Part shown: positions 9,356 to 18,396 of the stretch, piece after piece
Position numbering within the stretch: position 1 is the first letter of the stretch
Layout of the letters: every line of letters begins with the position of its first letter
Assembly (NCBI GenBank): GCA_016872815.1
Contig: VGYY01000006.1
Location: 1 to 36,656, forward strand
Source: Planctomycetota bacterium
GTDB taxonomy: Bacteria > Planctomycetota > B15-G4 > SIAN01
Reading direction: 5' to 3'
Length of the DNA: 36,656 nucleotides
The notes under the pieces: generated by a model
What the model was told of the DNA's origin: nothing
Database searches by the model: none
The model's input: only the letters and a program-made list of their open reading frames with translations
Program-made: the position numbers and the translations under genes

Positions 9356-9633
9356 GACGATGCTCCAGGCCGGCACTGGCTCGCCGGCGCATCGGCCTTT
9401 TCGGCAGCGCGACCGCGCGCGTTGACGACCCGCTGCGCACTGCGGAAGGGGTTGCCGTTCTGCCGCGCGAGCGGGCGGTCGCGGCACGCGCCCGGGCCGG
9501 GCGGCGATGCGACGACGCCGTGCTCCGACCTTCCTGCTAGCGAACCGGATGCCGTCGCGCCGCGGCCGGCACCGCCCGGCGGCGGAAGACTCCGCCCCTA
9601 AGATCATCGGCCCTTCGGCGGCGGAGCGACACG

Positions 9634-10821
9634 ATGGCGTGCCTGTACTTCGACTGTTTCTCGGGAGCGGCGGGTGACATGTTGGTCGCCTCCCTGCTCG
9701 ATCTCGGCGCGTCGTTCGAGGCGCTGCGCGCCGATCTCGCCGCGTTGCGCCTGCCCGGTTTCTCGCTCGAGCGCGAGAAGCGCTGGCAGGGCGGACTGGC
9801 CGGCACCCGCTTCAGCGTGCGGCTCGATCCCGGCGCGGCGCCGCCGCGGCGGAACCTGCACGACATCGAGGCGCTGATCCGGGCGAGTTCGCTGGCCGCG
9901 CCGGTGCAGCGCAACGCGATCGCGGTGTTCCGGCGCCTTGGCGCGGCCGAGGCGAAGGTGCACGGCTGCGCGCTCGAGGAGGTCCACTTCCACGAGGTCG
10001 GAGCGGTCGACTCGATCGTCGACGTGGTCGGGTTCTGCGCGCTGCACCACCGGCTCGGTTCGCCGCGGATCTTCTGCTCGCCGATCGCGGTGGGGGAGGG
10101 CTTCATCCGCACCGAGCACGGGCTGCTGCCGGTGCCGGCGATGGCGACGCTCGAACTGCTGCGCGGCGTGCCGGTCGAGGCGGGCGGACTGCGCGAGGAG
10201 CTCTGCACGCCGACCGGCGCGGCGCTGCTCTCGACGCTGTGCGAACGGTTCGGTCGCGAACTCGCCTACGTCCCGCGCGCCGTCGGCTACGGCCTCGGGA
10301 CGCGCGAGCGCGCCAGCCCGCCGAACGCGATCCGCGTGGTCGAGTGCGACGTGCTCGAGCCGGCCGGCGAGCCGATCGTGGTGCTGGCGACCAACCTCGA
10401 TGACGCCAGCGGGCAGGAACTGGCGCGGGTGGTGGAGCGCTGCCTGGCCGAGGGGGCGCTCGACGTGACGGTGGCGCCGGTCAGCATGAAGAAGGGGCGG
10501 CCCGGCCATGTGATCGAGCTGCTGGCGCCGCCCGCGCGCGCCGCCGTGCTCGAGGAGCTCCTGTTGCGCGAGACGCCGACGCTCGGAGTGCGGCGGCACG
10601 CGGCGACGCGCCGGATCCTGCCGCGCGAGGCGGTCACGCTGGCGACGCCGCTCGGCCCGGTGCAGGCGAAGGCGGCGACGCTCCCCGACGGTTCGCGGCG
10701 GGTCGTGCCCGAGTTCGCGGAACTCGAGCGACTCGCCCGCGAGCAGGCGCTGCCGCTGGGCGAGGTGCGGCAGCGCATCGCGGCGGCGCTCACTCCGCCA
10801 CCGGAGCCGCCGGGTCGCTGA
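9634..10821 (+). CDS. larC: LarC family nickel-insertion protein (nickel-pincer cofactor biosynthesis; former DUF111)
   Basis: MACLYFDCFSGAAGDMLVASLLDLG, VHFHEVGAVDSIVDVVG, LCTPTGAALL, LATNLDDASGQ, APVSMKKGRPGH. Confidence 0.92.
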   Translation: MACLYFDCFSGAAGDMLVASLLDLGASFEALRADLAALRLPGFSLEREKRWQGGLAGTRFSVRLDPGAAPPRRNLHDIEALIRASSLAAPVQRNAIAVFRRLGAAEAKVHGCALEEVHFHEVGAVDSIVDVVGFCALHHRLGSPRIFCSPIAVGEGFIRTEHGLLPVPAMATLELLRGVPVEAGGLREELCTPTGAALLSTLCERFGRELAYVPRAVGYGLGTRERASPPNAIRVVECDVLEPAGEPIVVLATNLDDASGQELARVVERCLAEGALDVTVAPVSMKKGRPGHVIELLAPPARAAVLEELLLRETPTLGVRRHAATRRILPREAVTLATPLGPVQAKAATLPDGSRRVVPEFAELERLAREQALPLGEVRQRIAAALTPPPEPPGR

Positions 10822-11932
10822 GTTCCCGGTCGCGGTCGAGCCAGCGCCAGTCGATGCTGCCCGGCGTGGCGAGGTCGCGGCGCAGGTCGTCCAGCAACCG
10901 GCGGAAGAAGACCAGGTTGTGCTCGGTGGCGAGGATCGGGCCGAGCATCTCGTCGGCCTGGAAGAGGTGGCGCAGGTAGGCGCGCGTGTAGCGGGTGCAG
11001 GCGAGGCAGGGGCAGTCGGCCTCGATCGGCGCGTCCGCGTCGGCGTGCACGGCGTTGCGGATCCTGACCGTGCCGGCGCGCGAGAAGAGGAAGCCGTTGC
11101 GGGCGTTGCGGGTGGGCAGCACGCAGTCGAACAGGTCGATGCCGGCCCGCACCGCCGCGACCACCTCGCGCGGGCTGCCGACGCCCATGAGGTAGCGCGG
11201 CGTCGCCTCGGGCAGCAGCGGCGCGAAGCGGGTCACCTCGTCGCGGATGGTCGCCGCGTCCTCGCCGACGGCGATGCCGCCGAGCGCGAAACCGTCGAAC
11301 GGCAGCGTTCCGAGCTCGCGCGCCATTGCCGTCCGCAGCTCGAGCTCCTTGCCGCCCTGCACGATGGCGAAGCAGGCGCGCGCGTCGCCGAGACGCCGAT
11401 GCTCGGTGAGCGAGCGGCGCGCCCAGGCGAGGCTGCGGTCGCAGGCGCGGGCGATCGCGTCGCGCGGCGCGTCGGCCGGCGGGCATTCGTCGAGCACCAT
11501 CGCGATGTCGGAATCGAGCGCGTGCTGCACCTGCATCGCGCGCTCGGGAGTCAGGCGCAGTTCGCGCCCGTCGAGATGGCTCCGGAAGGTGACGCCGCCG
11601 TCGTCGAGCTGGCGGCGCTGCGCCAGCGAGAAGACCTGGAAGCCGCCGCTGTCGGTGAGCAGGATCCCGTCGTAGTCCATGAAACGGTGGAGCCCGCCGT
11701 GCGCCGCCACCGTCGCCTCGCCCGGCCGCAGCGCAAGGTGGTAGGTGTTGGCCAGCAGCGCATGGAAGCCGAGCTCGCGGATGCGGCCGCCGGCGATGCC
11801 CTTGAGCGTGCCCTGCGTCGCGACTGGCATGAAGGCCGGCGTCGGCGTGGTGCGACCGCGCACGGTCAGGGTGCCGAGCCGCGCCGCACCGGAGCGGGCG
11901 GTGATGGCGAAGCGGACGCGCGCGGCGCTCAC
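10790..11932 (-). CDS. tgt: tRNA-guanine(34) transglycosylase
   Basis: RTTPTPAFMPVATQGTLKG, LLANTYHLALRPGE, LLTDSGGFQVFSL, GVGSPREVVAAV, Zn site CPCLACTRYTRAYLRHLFQADEMLGPILATEHN; GTG start overlaps the upstream stop (GTGA). Confidence 0.95.
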   Translation of the reverse strand: MSAARVRFAITARSGAARLGTLTVRGRTTPTPAFMPVATQGTLKGIAGGRIRELGFHALLANTYHLALRPGEATVAAHGGLHRFMDYDGILLTDSGGFQVFSLAQRRQLDDGGVTFRSHLDGRELRLTPERAMQVQHALDSDIAMVLDECPPADAPRDAIARACDRSLAWARRSLTEHRRLGDARACFAIVQGGKELELRTAMARELGTLPFDGFALGGIAVGEDAATIRDEVTRFAPLLPEATPRYLMGVGSPREVVAAVRAGIDLFDCVLPTRNARNGFLFSRAGTVRIRNAVHADADAPIEADCPCLACTRYTRAYLRHLFQADEMLGPILATEHNLVFFRRLLDDLRRDLATPGSIDWRWLDRDRELSDPAAPVAE

Positions 11933-13179
11933 CAGCGCTTCACCAGCTGCGCGCCGCGGTAGTAGTGACCGATGATCTCGCGCCAGCCGCGCCCGGCCTT
12001 GGCCTGGCCCGCCGCGCCGTACTGGCAGAGGCCCACGCCGTGGCCGAAGCCGGCGCCGTCGATGCGGACGCCGCCGCGCGTCACCTCGAGCTGACGCGCC
12101 CACGGGCTCGGCAACTGCTCCTCCTTGCCGGCGCCGTCGTTCCAGGCGCGGCGGAAATCGAGTCCCTGGAACGTCCGGTTCTCGCCGCTGCCGCGCACCG
12201 TGAAGCGGATCGCGTGGCCGAACTTGTCGCGCTCCACGTCGATGGCCGCGACTTCCTTCACGCCGAGGCGGCGGGCGAGTTCGCCGGCCGCGAGCGTGCG
12301 CGTCCAGCGGTACTTGGGCGATTCGCGGCAGAAGTCGCAGGCGACACCGGCCAGCCCGGCCTTCGGCGTTTGCGTGAACACCAGCGGCGCGTCGACGGTG
12401 GCGCCACCGCAGGTGCTCATGAAATAGGAGCAGAGCGGCTCGCCGCCGACTTCGAGGACGAGGCCGCGCGACGCGGCGACCAGCGCGCGCGCCCGTTCCT
12501 GCAGGCGGGTGGTGCCGCCGTAGACTTGGTCGGCGTCGGTGGCGCGCAGCAGCTTCTCGCCGTGTTCGAGGCGGTAGCGCGCGTAGGTGCGCGCCGCGAC
12601 CGCCTGCGCCCGCAGCGCCTCGTCCGGGAAGTTCGCCGGCATCTCGGAGAAGAGCACGCCGGCGAGGTACTCCTCGACGTCGACGACGTTGACCACTTCG
12701 AGGCGGCCGCGAGCGTCGCGGCGGACGCGCAGATCGCCGGCATAGGTGCGCCCCTTGTAGGCGAGCTCGACGTCGTCCTCCGGCGCGAGCAGCACCGTCT
12801 CGGCCGTCAACGGCACTCCGTTCAGATCGAGGCCGCGGTCGCGCGCGCGCAGCCGGCCGCTCTTCAGGCGGGCACCGTCGGCGAGCGTGCCGCCTCTCGC
12901 GTCGAGGACGCGGTAGGGGCCGGGCAACGCGACTTCGACGCTGCTCAGATCGCGGTCGAGCAGCACCTCGACGTCGGGCGCCGCACTGCGCCGGGGCCCG
13001 GCGCAGCGCACCGCCGTCAGGGCGGCGGCGGCGGCGAGGACGGCGAGCGCGGCGCCGCGGCGCGGCTCGCCGGCGCCACGGACGAGCCGGCGAGCAGTGC
13101 CGACGAGTCGGTCGAGTCCCGCCCGGACCAGCGGCAGGACGCCACGACGGACGCGAGCGCGCACGCGATCAACCGCCAC
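11929..13179 (-). CDS. SpoIID/LytB domain protein (peptidoglycan lytic transglycosylase-like)
   Basis: VVDVEEYLAGVLFSEMPANFPDEALRAQAVAARTYARYRL and GFGHGVGLCQYGAAGQAKAGRGWREIIGHYYRGAQL. Confidence 0.9.
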   Translation of the reverse strand: MAVDRVRARVRRGVLPLVRAGLDRLVGTARRLVRGAGEPRRGAALAVLAAAAALTAVRCAGPRRSAAPDVEVLLDRDLSSVEVALPGPYRVLDARGGTLADGARLKSGRLRARDRGLDLNGVPLTAETVLLAPEDDVELAYKGRTYAGDLRVRRDARGRLEVVNVVDVEEYLAGVLFSEMPANFPDEALRAQAVAARTYARYRLEHGEKLLRATDADQVYGGTTRLQERARALVAASRGLVLEVGGEPLCSYFMSTCGGATVDAPLVFTQTPKAGLAGVACDFCRESPKYRWTRTLAAGELARRLGVKEVAAIDVERDKFGHAIRFTVRGSGENRTFQGLDFRRAWNDGAGKEEQLPSPWARQLEVTRGGVRIDGAGFGHGVGLCQYGAAGQAKAGRGWREIIGHYYRGAQLVKRW

Positions 13180-14185
13180 CGACTTCCTCCTCGGCGACGC
13201 CGTGAGCGACGCACCACTCGCGGCCGCGGACGGTGAGTTCGCGGCCGCGCGCTGTCTTGCGGATCAGTTCGAGGCGCAGCAGGTGCGGCTCGTAGACCTC
13301 CTCGATGGTCTCCTCGGCCTCGCCGATGCCGGCACCGATGGTCTTCAACCCGAGGACGCTCGGCGAGGCGCGTTGCAGCAGGCCGAGGATCCGCCGATCG
13401 GTCGCCTCGAGGCCGAGTTCGTCGATGCCGAGCCGGTGCAGTCCTTCGTGCGCGATCGCGGAATCGATCGCCGCGGCGCCGCGCACCTGGGCGAGGTCGC
13501 GCAGCCGACGCAGGAGCCGGTTGGCGATCCGCGGCGTGCCGCGCGCGCGCGTCGACAACTGCTCGGCGGCGCCATCGGCAAGGTCGCAGCCGAGGATGCG
13601 GGCGGTCCGCCGCACGATGCGGATGAGGTCGGCCGGCGGATAGGGGTCGAGTTTCTCGTGGATGCCGAACCGGCCGCGGAAGGCGGCGGTGAGCTTGCCC
13701 TCGCGGGTGGTGGCGCCGACCAGCGTGAACGGCTGCAGCGGCAGGCGGACGGTGCGCGCAGCCAGCCCCTGCTCGACCGGAACGTCGACGACGAAGTCCT
13801 CCATCGCGCCGTAGAGGTACTCCTCGACCGCGATCGGCAGGCGGTGCACCTCGTCGATGAAGAGCAGGTCGCCGCGTTCGAGCCCGGTGAGCAGCCCAGC
13901 GAGGTCGGCCGGTCGCGCCAAGGCCGGACCGGAGGTGACGTGGAGGCGCGCCCGGCACTCGCGCGCCAGTAGCGTGCAAAGAGTGGTCTTGCCGAGGCCC
14001 GGAAGCCCCGACAGCAGGACGTGATCGAGCGGTTCTTCACGCATCCGCGCGGCCTGCACCGCGATGCGCAGATTCTCGACGACCCGCTCCTGACCGACGA
14101 ATTCGTCGAGGCTGCGCGGGCGAAGTTCCTGCTCGTCGTTGTCGTCGTCGGCCCGATTGAGCTGGGCGAACGTGCTCGCGACCAT
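13169..14185 (-). CDS. ruvB: Holliday junction branch migration DNA helicase RuvB
   Basis: LRPRSLDEFVGQERVVENLRIAVQAARMREEPLDHVLLSGLPGLGKTTL, DLLFIDEVHRLPIAVEEYLYGAMEDF, LVGATTREGKLTAAFRGRFGI. Confidence 0.95.
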   Translation of the reverse strand: MVASTFAQLNRADDDNDEQELRPRSLDEFVGQERVVENLRIAVQAARMREEPLDHVLLSGLPGLGKTTLCTLLARECRARLHVTSGPALARPADLAGLLTGLERGDLLFIDEVHRLPIAVEEYLYGAMEDFVVDVPVEQGLAARTVRLPLQPFTLVGATTREGKLTAAFRGRFGIHEKLDPYPPADLIRIVRRTARILGCDLADGAAEQLSTRARGTPRIANRLLRRLRDLAQVRGAAAIDSAIAHEGLHRLGIDELGLEATDRRILGLLQRASPSVLGLKTIGAGIGEAEETIEEVYEPHLLRLELIRKTARGRELTVRGREWCVAHGVAEEEVGGG

Positions 14186-14472
14186 TGCGCTCCCCGCCAC
14201 TTCGGCTCGCTCGCGACGCTCCTTCCCCGGGGAGCGGCCGGCTCGATCCGGCGTGAAAGCGAACTGCGCTCGGCAGCATAGGCGGCCCTGGGGCCCCCGC
14301 AAGGAACGCGCGCGCCCGCGGCGGCGCGGACCGCCCGGTGCGGAACCGCTCAGGAATCGCGGCGCCAAGGGGCCGGTGACGCTGCCGCTCGGCAGTGCTA
14401 CGCAGTGGCACGCGAGGTGTACGGCCGTGGGCAGGCGCGGCCCCTGCCCGGGGGAGCGCGACCAGCTCGGCT

Positions 14473-14501
14473 TTGACCCGCCCGGGGACAGCGCTTACAA
14501 A
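14473..14501 (+). promoter_or_regulatory. Candidate sigma70-type promoter of giant lipoprotein 1
   Basis: TTGACC - 17 nt - TACAAA immediately upstream of the CDS and its GGAGG ribosome-binding site. Confidence 0.55.
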
Positions 14502-14524
14502 CAGTCGCTTCGATCGGAGGCGCA

Positions 14525-17500
14525 ATGACCGCACCCCGCGACAGAGCCCCGAGGAGATCCATGACCATGCGAGCCAGCGCCTCCCGCTCCCTCCTGCGGA
14601 TTGCGATGACCGCGACGCTCCCGGCGGCGCTGGCGCTGCTCGCGGCGGGCTGCGGTGGCGGTGGTGGTGGTGGGAAGCCGAGCAGCTCGGGCGAACCGCT
14701 GCTCGCGCTGCATGGCCCGACCGGCCGCCTGTCGCGACTGATCGCCGAGTCGAACGCCGACCGCGGCGGCACGCCGCTGCCGACCCTGCCGCCGGCGGTC
14801 ACCGTCACCAACCACTGGTTCCGGATCGAGTTTCCGCTCAACGTCAGCCGCCAGCACATCCTCGAGGACAGCTTCCTCACCGCACCGTTCTCCTACCTCA
14901 ACGGCACGATCACCGTCAGCGACCTCTTTGGCGCGCACCTGCCCGGCCTGGCGATGGTGAACGGTGTCGATGCCAAGGGCGTCGACCACTCAAACCACCC
15001 CGATTTCCCGCATGACCTCGTCGACGGGGTCGATCGCAACCTGGGGAAGAACGTCTTCCTCTACGTCGCCGACATCGACCGCAACCTGGCGACCTACGCG
15101 ACGTTCGGCTTCAACTTCGATCCGTTCAGCAACGCCAGCTCGGAGATCACGACCGTCACCGCGCACGAGAACGGCGTGCTCGACGCCGTGCGGATCACCG
15201 TCGCCGAGATCGGCGGGGTGAACTACAACGGCGTCTTCAGCATCTCGATCGGCGCCGGCGTCGACGCGCGGCGCCCGTCGGTCGTGCGGGTCGCGGCCGA
15301 GGAGCCGAGCCCGCTCGATCCGACCAACAAGGACAGCGCCGACGTCGACACGAGCTTCGTGGTCGAGTTCTCCGAACCGGTGGTGCCGGTCAGCGTCGGG
15401 CAGTCGCCGAAGTTCAACGCGGTGGCGTTCATCGGCAACATGCCGCGCACGCCGCGCTTCGCCAGCGGCGTCGACCTCGCCGGCAACCCGATTACGGTGC
15501 CGACCTTCCCGTACCCGAACTGCGCGCTCACGGCGACGGTCAATGCCGCGGTCGGGACGCTCTTCATCCCCTTCGACTGCCAGCCGGTCAGCGAGAACAA
15601 CCTCGCGACCTATCGGCTGCGGCCGCTGATCAGCCTGCCGCCGGACACGCCGTTCGACGTCGTCGTCCGCTCCCTGACCGGCAACACCAATGCTCTGAAC
15701 TTCGAGGCCGACTCGATCATCGACCTGTCCGGCAACTTCTACGACGGGCAGGACGCCGATCTCGACGGCAACCCCGATCAGATCGACTTCTCGAAGCGCT
15801 TCACCACCGGCCCCGGCCCCGGCCTGGTCAACATCCCGGTGTCGCCGGAAGTCCTCTACTGGCTGCCGGCGGGCACGGACGGGATCGGCGCGCTCGACCT
15901 GAACGGCAAGGGGATGTCCACCAACACGCCGGGCGCGAATGCCGAGCGGCGTGACAGCGCGATGCTCGTCACGAAGGTCTGGATCGACGTCAATACCAAC
16001 TGCGAGCTCAATCCCGGCGGGCTCAACCTCGCCAACGGCATCGGCCTGTGGGGCCAGCCGGGCAACGATCCGACGCCGACCGATCCCTGCACGACGCTGC
16101 CGATGATCGAGTACGGCCACAACAAGTTCCTCTTCCCGGTGGGACTCGGCAGCTATGGCTACGGGCCGGTCATCAACCAGACGCGCTCCGGAGCCGACCG
16201 CACCTGGAACGCCAACCTCGATCCGGGCAACCCGGGGACGCCCATGCCGGGCGTCAACGAGGGGTCGAGCGGGTTCGAGACGCTCTGCCGCGACAGCAAC
16301 GGCGACGTCATCCTGACCGGGCGCGAGTTCGGCTCGGTCGGATTGGTCGAGGACCTGATCGTCGGCGAATTCCTCGACCTGGTCTACTACGACCAGCAGT
16401 CGACGCGCGCCGCCAACAACTTGCACGTCAGCATCTGGAACACGGCACCGATCCACGGGCTCACCGGGCGCGGCAACACCATCGCCGATCCGCCGACGCC
16501 GAATCCGCCGCCGCTGCGCTACTGGCTCGGCATGCCGGAGGTGGCCACCGTCGCCGACGTCATCAATCCGGAGAACCCGCCGCTCTTGATCGAGGGGCAG
16601 GAGGTCTTCAGCTTCGCCCGCTTCAACGGCATCTTCGCGCCGGCGCAGCAGTTGAACGGCTGGAACTACCTCCAGCCGAACACCCTGCGACCCGACAACG
16701 CCGATGTCACCGTGTTCCCGCACATCGGGACCGGCCCGGGCGAGCAGTCGAGCTCGATCGCCGTCAGCTATTCGTCGCGGCAGCAGATCGGCAACTTCCT
16801 CTACGCGACGGATGCCAGCAACAACGTCATCCACGCGATCAACAGCAACACGATGCGGGTGATCGCCAGCATCCCGACGCCGGATCCGACCGGACTGGCG
16901 ATCGCCCCCGACATGTCGCGCCTCTACGTGACCAACTTCGGCTACGATTCGGTCTCGATCGTCGGCGCGAATCCGTATGCGGCCGACTTCCACCAGGAGA
17001 TCGCCCGGGTCAGCGTCGGCATTGGTCCGCGCGCCATCTGCGTGCAGCCGGAGCACGAGGAGATCCTGGTCTGCAATTACCTTGGCAACACGGTCTCGCT
17101 CATCAGCGAGGTCGACCTCTCGGTCCGCAAGACGATCGACGCGTTGATCAGCGGCCCGTACGACATCGAGGCGGCGCCGCGGCAGATCCAGCCGTTCTCG
17201 CCGTCGCCGCAGGCGCCGACCGCCATCGGCTGGGCCTGCGGGGTCTACTTCGCCTACATCTCGAACTTCACCGGCAACTCCGTCGTCGTCTTCGAATCGG
17301 GGCCGGACGGTCCGCAGGGGATCGGCATCGACAACGTGCGCGGTTCGCTGCCGACCGACGACGACACGACGAACGAGATCTTCGAGCCGCGCGGCCTCTG
17401 CTATGACCCGTTCGCCAATCCGGCCGGGCTCTTCGCCGGCGGCTGCTTCGTCGCCCATCGCGACTCGAGCGGCGCTGGCCGGGTGACCCAGATCCAGTTC

Positions 17501-17965
17501 ACGCAGCAGGCGTCGTTCGGCGCGCTGCCGATCAACGCGCCGCCGGGCCTGCAGACGCCGCCGGGCTTCCTCGATCGCGTGTTCGAGATCGTCCGCACCT
17601 ACGGCGGCGGCACCAACGACCGGTTCATCGGCGAGGTGCCGTCGGACGTCTCCCTGTGCGATCTCAACGTGGGTGGCTGGCGGACTGACGCGTCGCTCGG
17701 TCAGGCTTCGGCCGCGCCGAACTCCGGCTGGCTCGGGCCGGCCCCGGAACCGGCGAAGACCGGCGCCAGCAACTCGAAGCATCCCCTCCGGCTCAACGTC
17801 CCGTCCTGCTTCCCCTGCGTCACGCCGGACCGGCTCTACGTCGCGTTCGAGGATGTCGGCGCGATCCAGGTGCTCGATCCGGCGCAACCGGGGACCATCC
17901 TGAACACGATCATCGACCCGTCGGTGGACGGCATGCGGCGGATCACCGGGTACTGGCGTCAGTGA
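14525..17965 (+). CDS. Giant lipoprotein, paralogue 1 (SbsA Ig-like region plus YVTN-type beta-propeller)
   Basis: ATG at 14525 (GGAGG upstream) or 14561 (GAGGAG upstream); signal peptide ending LLAAGC followed by seven Gly; FVVEFSEPVVPVSVG Ig-like; YVTNFGYDSVSIVG, LVCNYLGNTVSLI propeller repeats. Confidence 0.88.
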   Translation: MTAPRDRAPRRSMTMRASASRSLLRIAMTATLPAALALLAAGCGGGGGGGKPSSSGEPLLALHGPTGRLSRLIAESNADRGGTPLPTLPPAVTVTNHWFRIEFPLNVSRQHILEDSFLTAPFSYLNGTITVSDLFGAHLPGLAMVNGVDAKGVDHSNHPDFPHDLVDGVDRNLGKNVFLYVADIDRNLATYATFGFNFDPFSNASSEITTVTAHENGVLDAVRITVAEIGGVNYNGVFSISIGAGVDARRPSVVRVAAEEPSPLDPTNKDSADVDTSFVVEFSEPVVPVSVGQSPKFNAVAFIGNMPRTPRFASGVDLAGNPITVPTFPYPNCALTATVNAAVGTLFIPFDCQPVSENNLATYRLRPLISLPPDTPFDVVVRSLTGNTNALNFEADSIIDLSGNFYDGQDADLDGNPDQIDFSKRFTTGPGPGLVNIPVSPEVLYWLPAGTDGIGALDLNGKGMSTNTPGANAERRDSAMLVTKVWIDVNTNCELNPGGLNLANGIGLWGQPGNDPTPTDPCTTLPMIEYGHNKFLFPVGLGSYGYGPVINQTRSGADRTWNANLDPGNPGTPMPGVNEGSSGFETLCRDSNGDVILTGREFGSVGLVEDLIVGEFLDLVYYDQQSTRAANNLHVSIWNTAPIHGLTGRGNTIADPPTPNPPPLRYWLGMPEVATVADVINPENPPLLIEGQEVFSFARFNGIFAPAQQLNGWNYLQPNTLRPDNADVTVFPHIGTGPGEQSSSIAVSYSSRQQIGNFLYATDASNNVIHAINSNTMRVIASIPTPDPTGLAIAPDMSRLYVTNFGYDSVSIVGANPYAADFHQEIARVSVGIGPRAICVQPEHEEILVCNYLGNTVSLISEVDLSVRKTIDALISGPYDIEAAPRQIQPFSPSPQAPTAIGWACGVYFAYISNFTGNSVVVFESGPDGPQGIGIDNVRGSLPTDDDTTNEIFEPRGLCYDPFANPAGLFAGGCFVAHRDSSGAGRVTQIQFTQQASFGALPINAPPGLQTPPGFLDRVFEIVRTYGGGTNDRFIGEVPSDVSLCDLNVGGWRTDASLGQASAAPNSGWLGPAPEPAKTGASNSKHPLRLNVPSCFPCVTPDRLYVAFEDVGAIQVLDPAQPGTILNTIIDPSVDGMRRITGYWRQ

Positions 17966-18023
17966 TCGGGGTCCGCACGGAGCCGCGGACGCAACCGCTC
18001 GCAGCAGCAATCGTCTGAGAACA

Positions 18024-18043
18024 CCGCCCGTCGCGACGGGCGG
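18024..18043 (+). terminator. Hairpin downstream of giant lipoprotein 1, candidate terminator
   Basis: Perfect 20-nt palindrome CCGCCCGTCGCGACGGGCGG about 60 nt after the stop. Confidence 0.5.
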
Positions 18044-18288
18044 CTTCGCTGCGTGGCCGGGCGTCACCGCGCCTCGAACCCGGATCTATGGCACTGCCCA
18101 ACGGTCGATCCGCCACGGGTGTGCCGAGGCCGTCTGCGCCGAACGGGGGCCGCCGCGCGATTCCGCTCGAACGGTCGTCGCCGCCGGCGGTTCCCGGAGG
18201 AATCAGTCATCGGATCGTGCGTGGCACGGGGGATGCTGATGGACCTGCGGAATGGGCCGTTTCCCGGGGCGCCCCCGGGGAGAGAACT

Positions 18289-18317
18289 TTGACCGGTTCT
18301 CTCCGGCGACCTATAAC
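18289..18317 (+). promoter_or_regulatory. Candidate sigma70-type promoter of giant lipoprotein 2
   Basis: TTGACC - 17 nt - TATAAC, 80 nt before the CDS start. Confidence 0.65.
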
Positions 18318-18396
18318 CCCGCCCTTTCCGCCGCGACATCGTTGGCGAAAGTGCGGCGGTGATGTGCCGCCGGATCGCATCAGGAGAGCGAGCGCA

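Noticed and set aside
14654-14674. Poly-Gly tract as a phase-variable simple repeat
   Set aside because: Mixed glycine codons and in-frame triplets make frame-shifting slippage unlikely; it differs at DNA level among paralogues.
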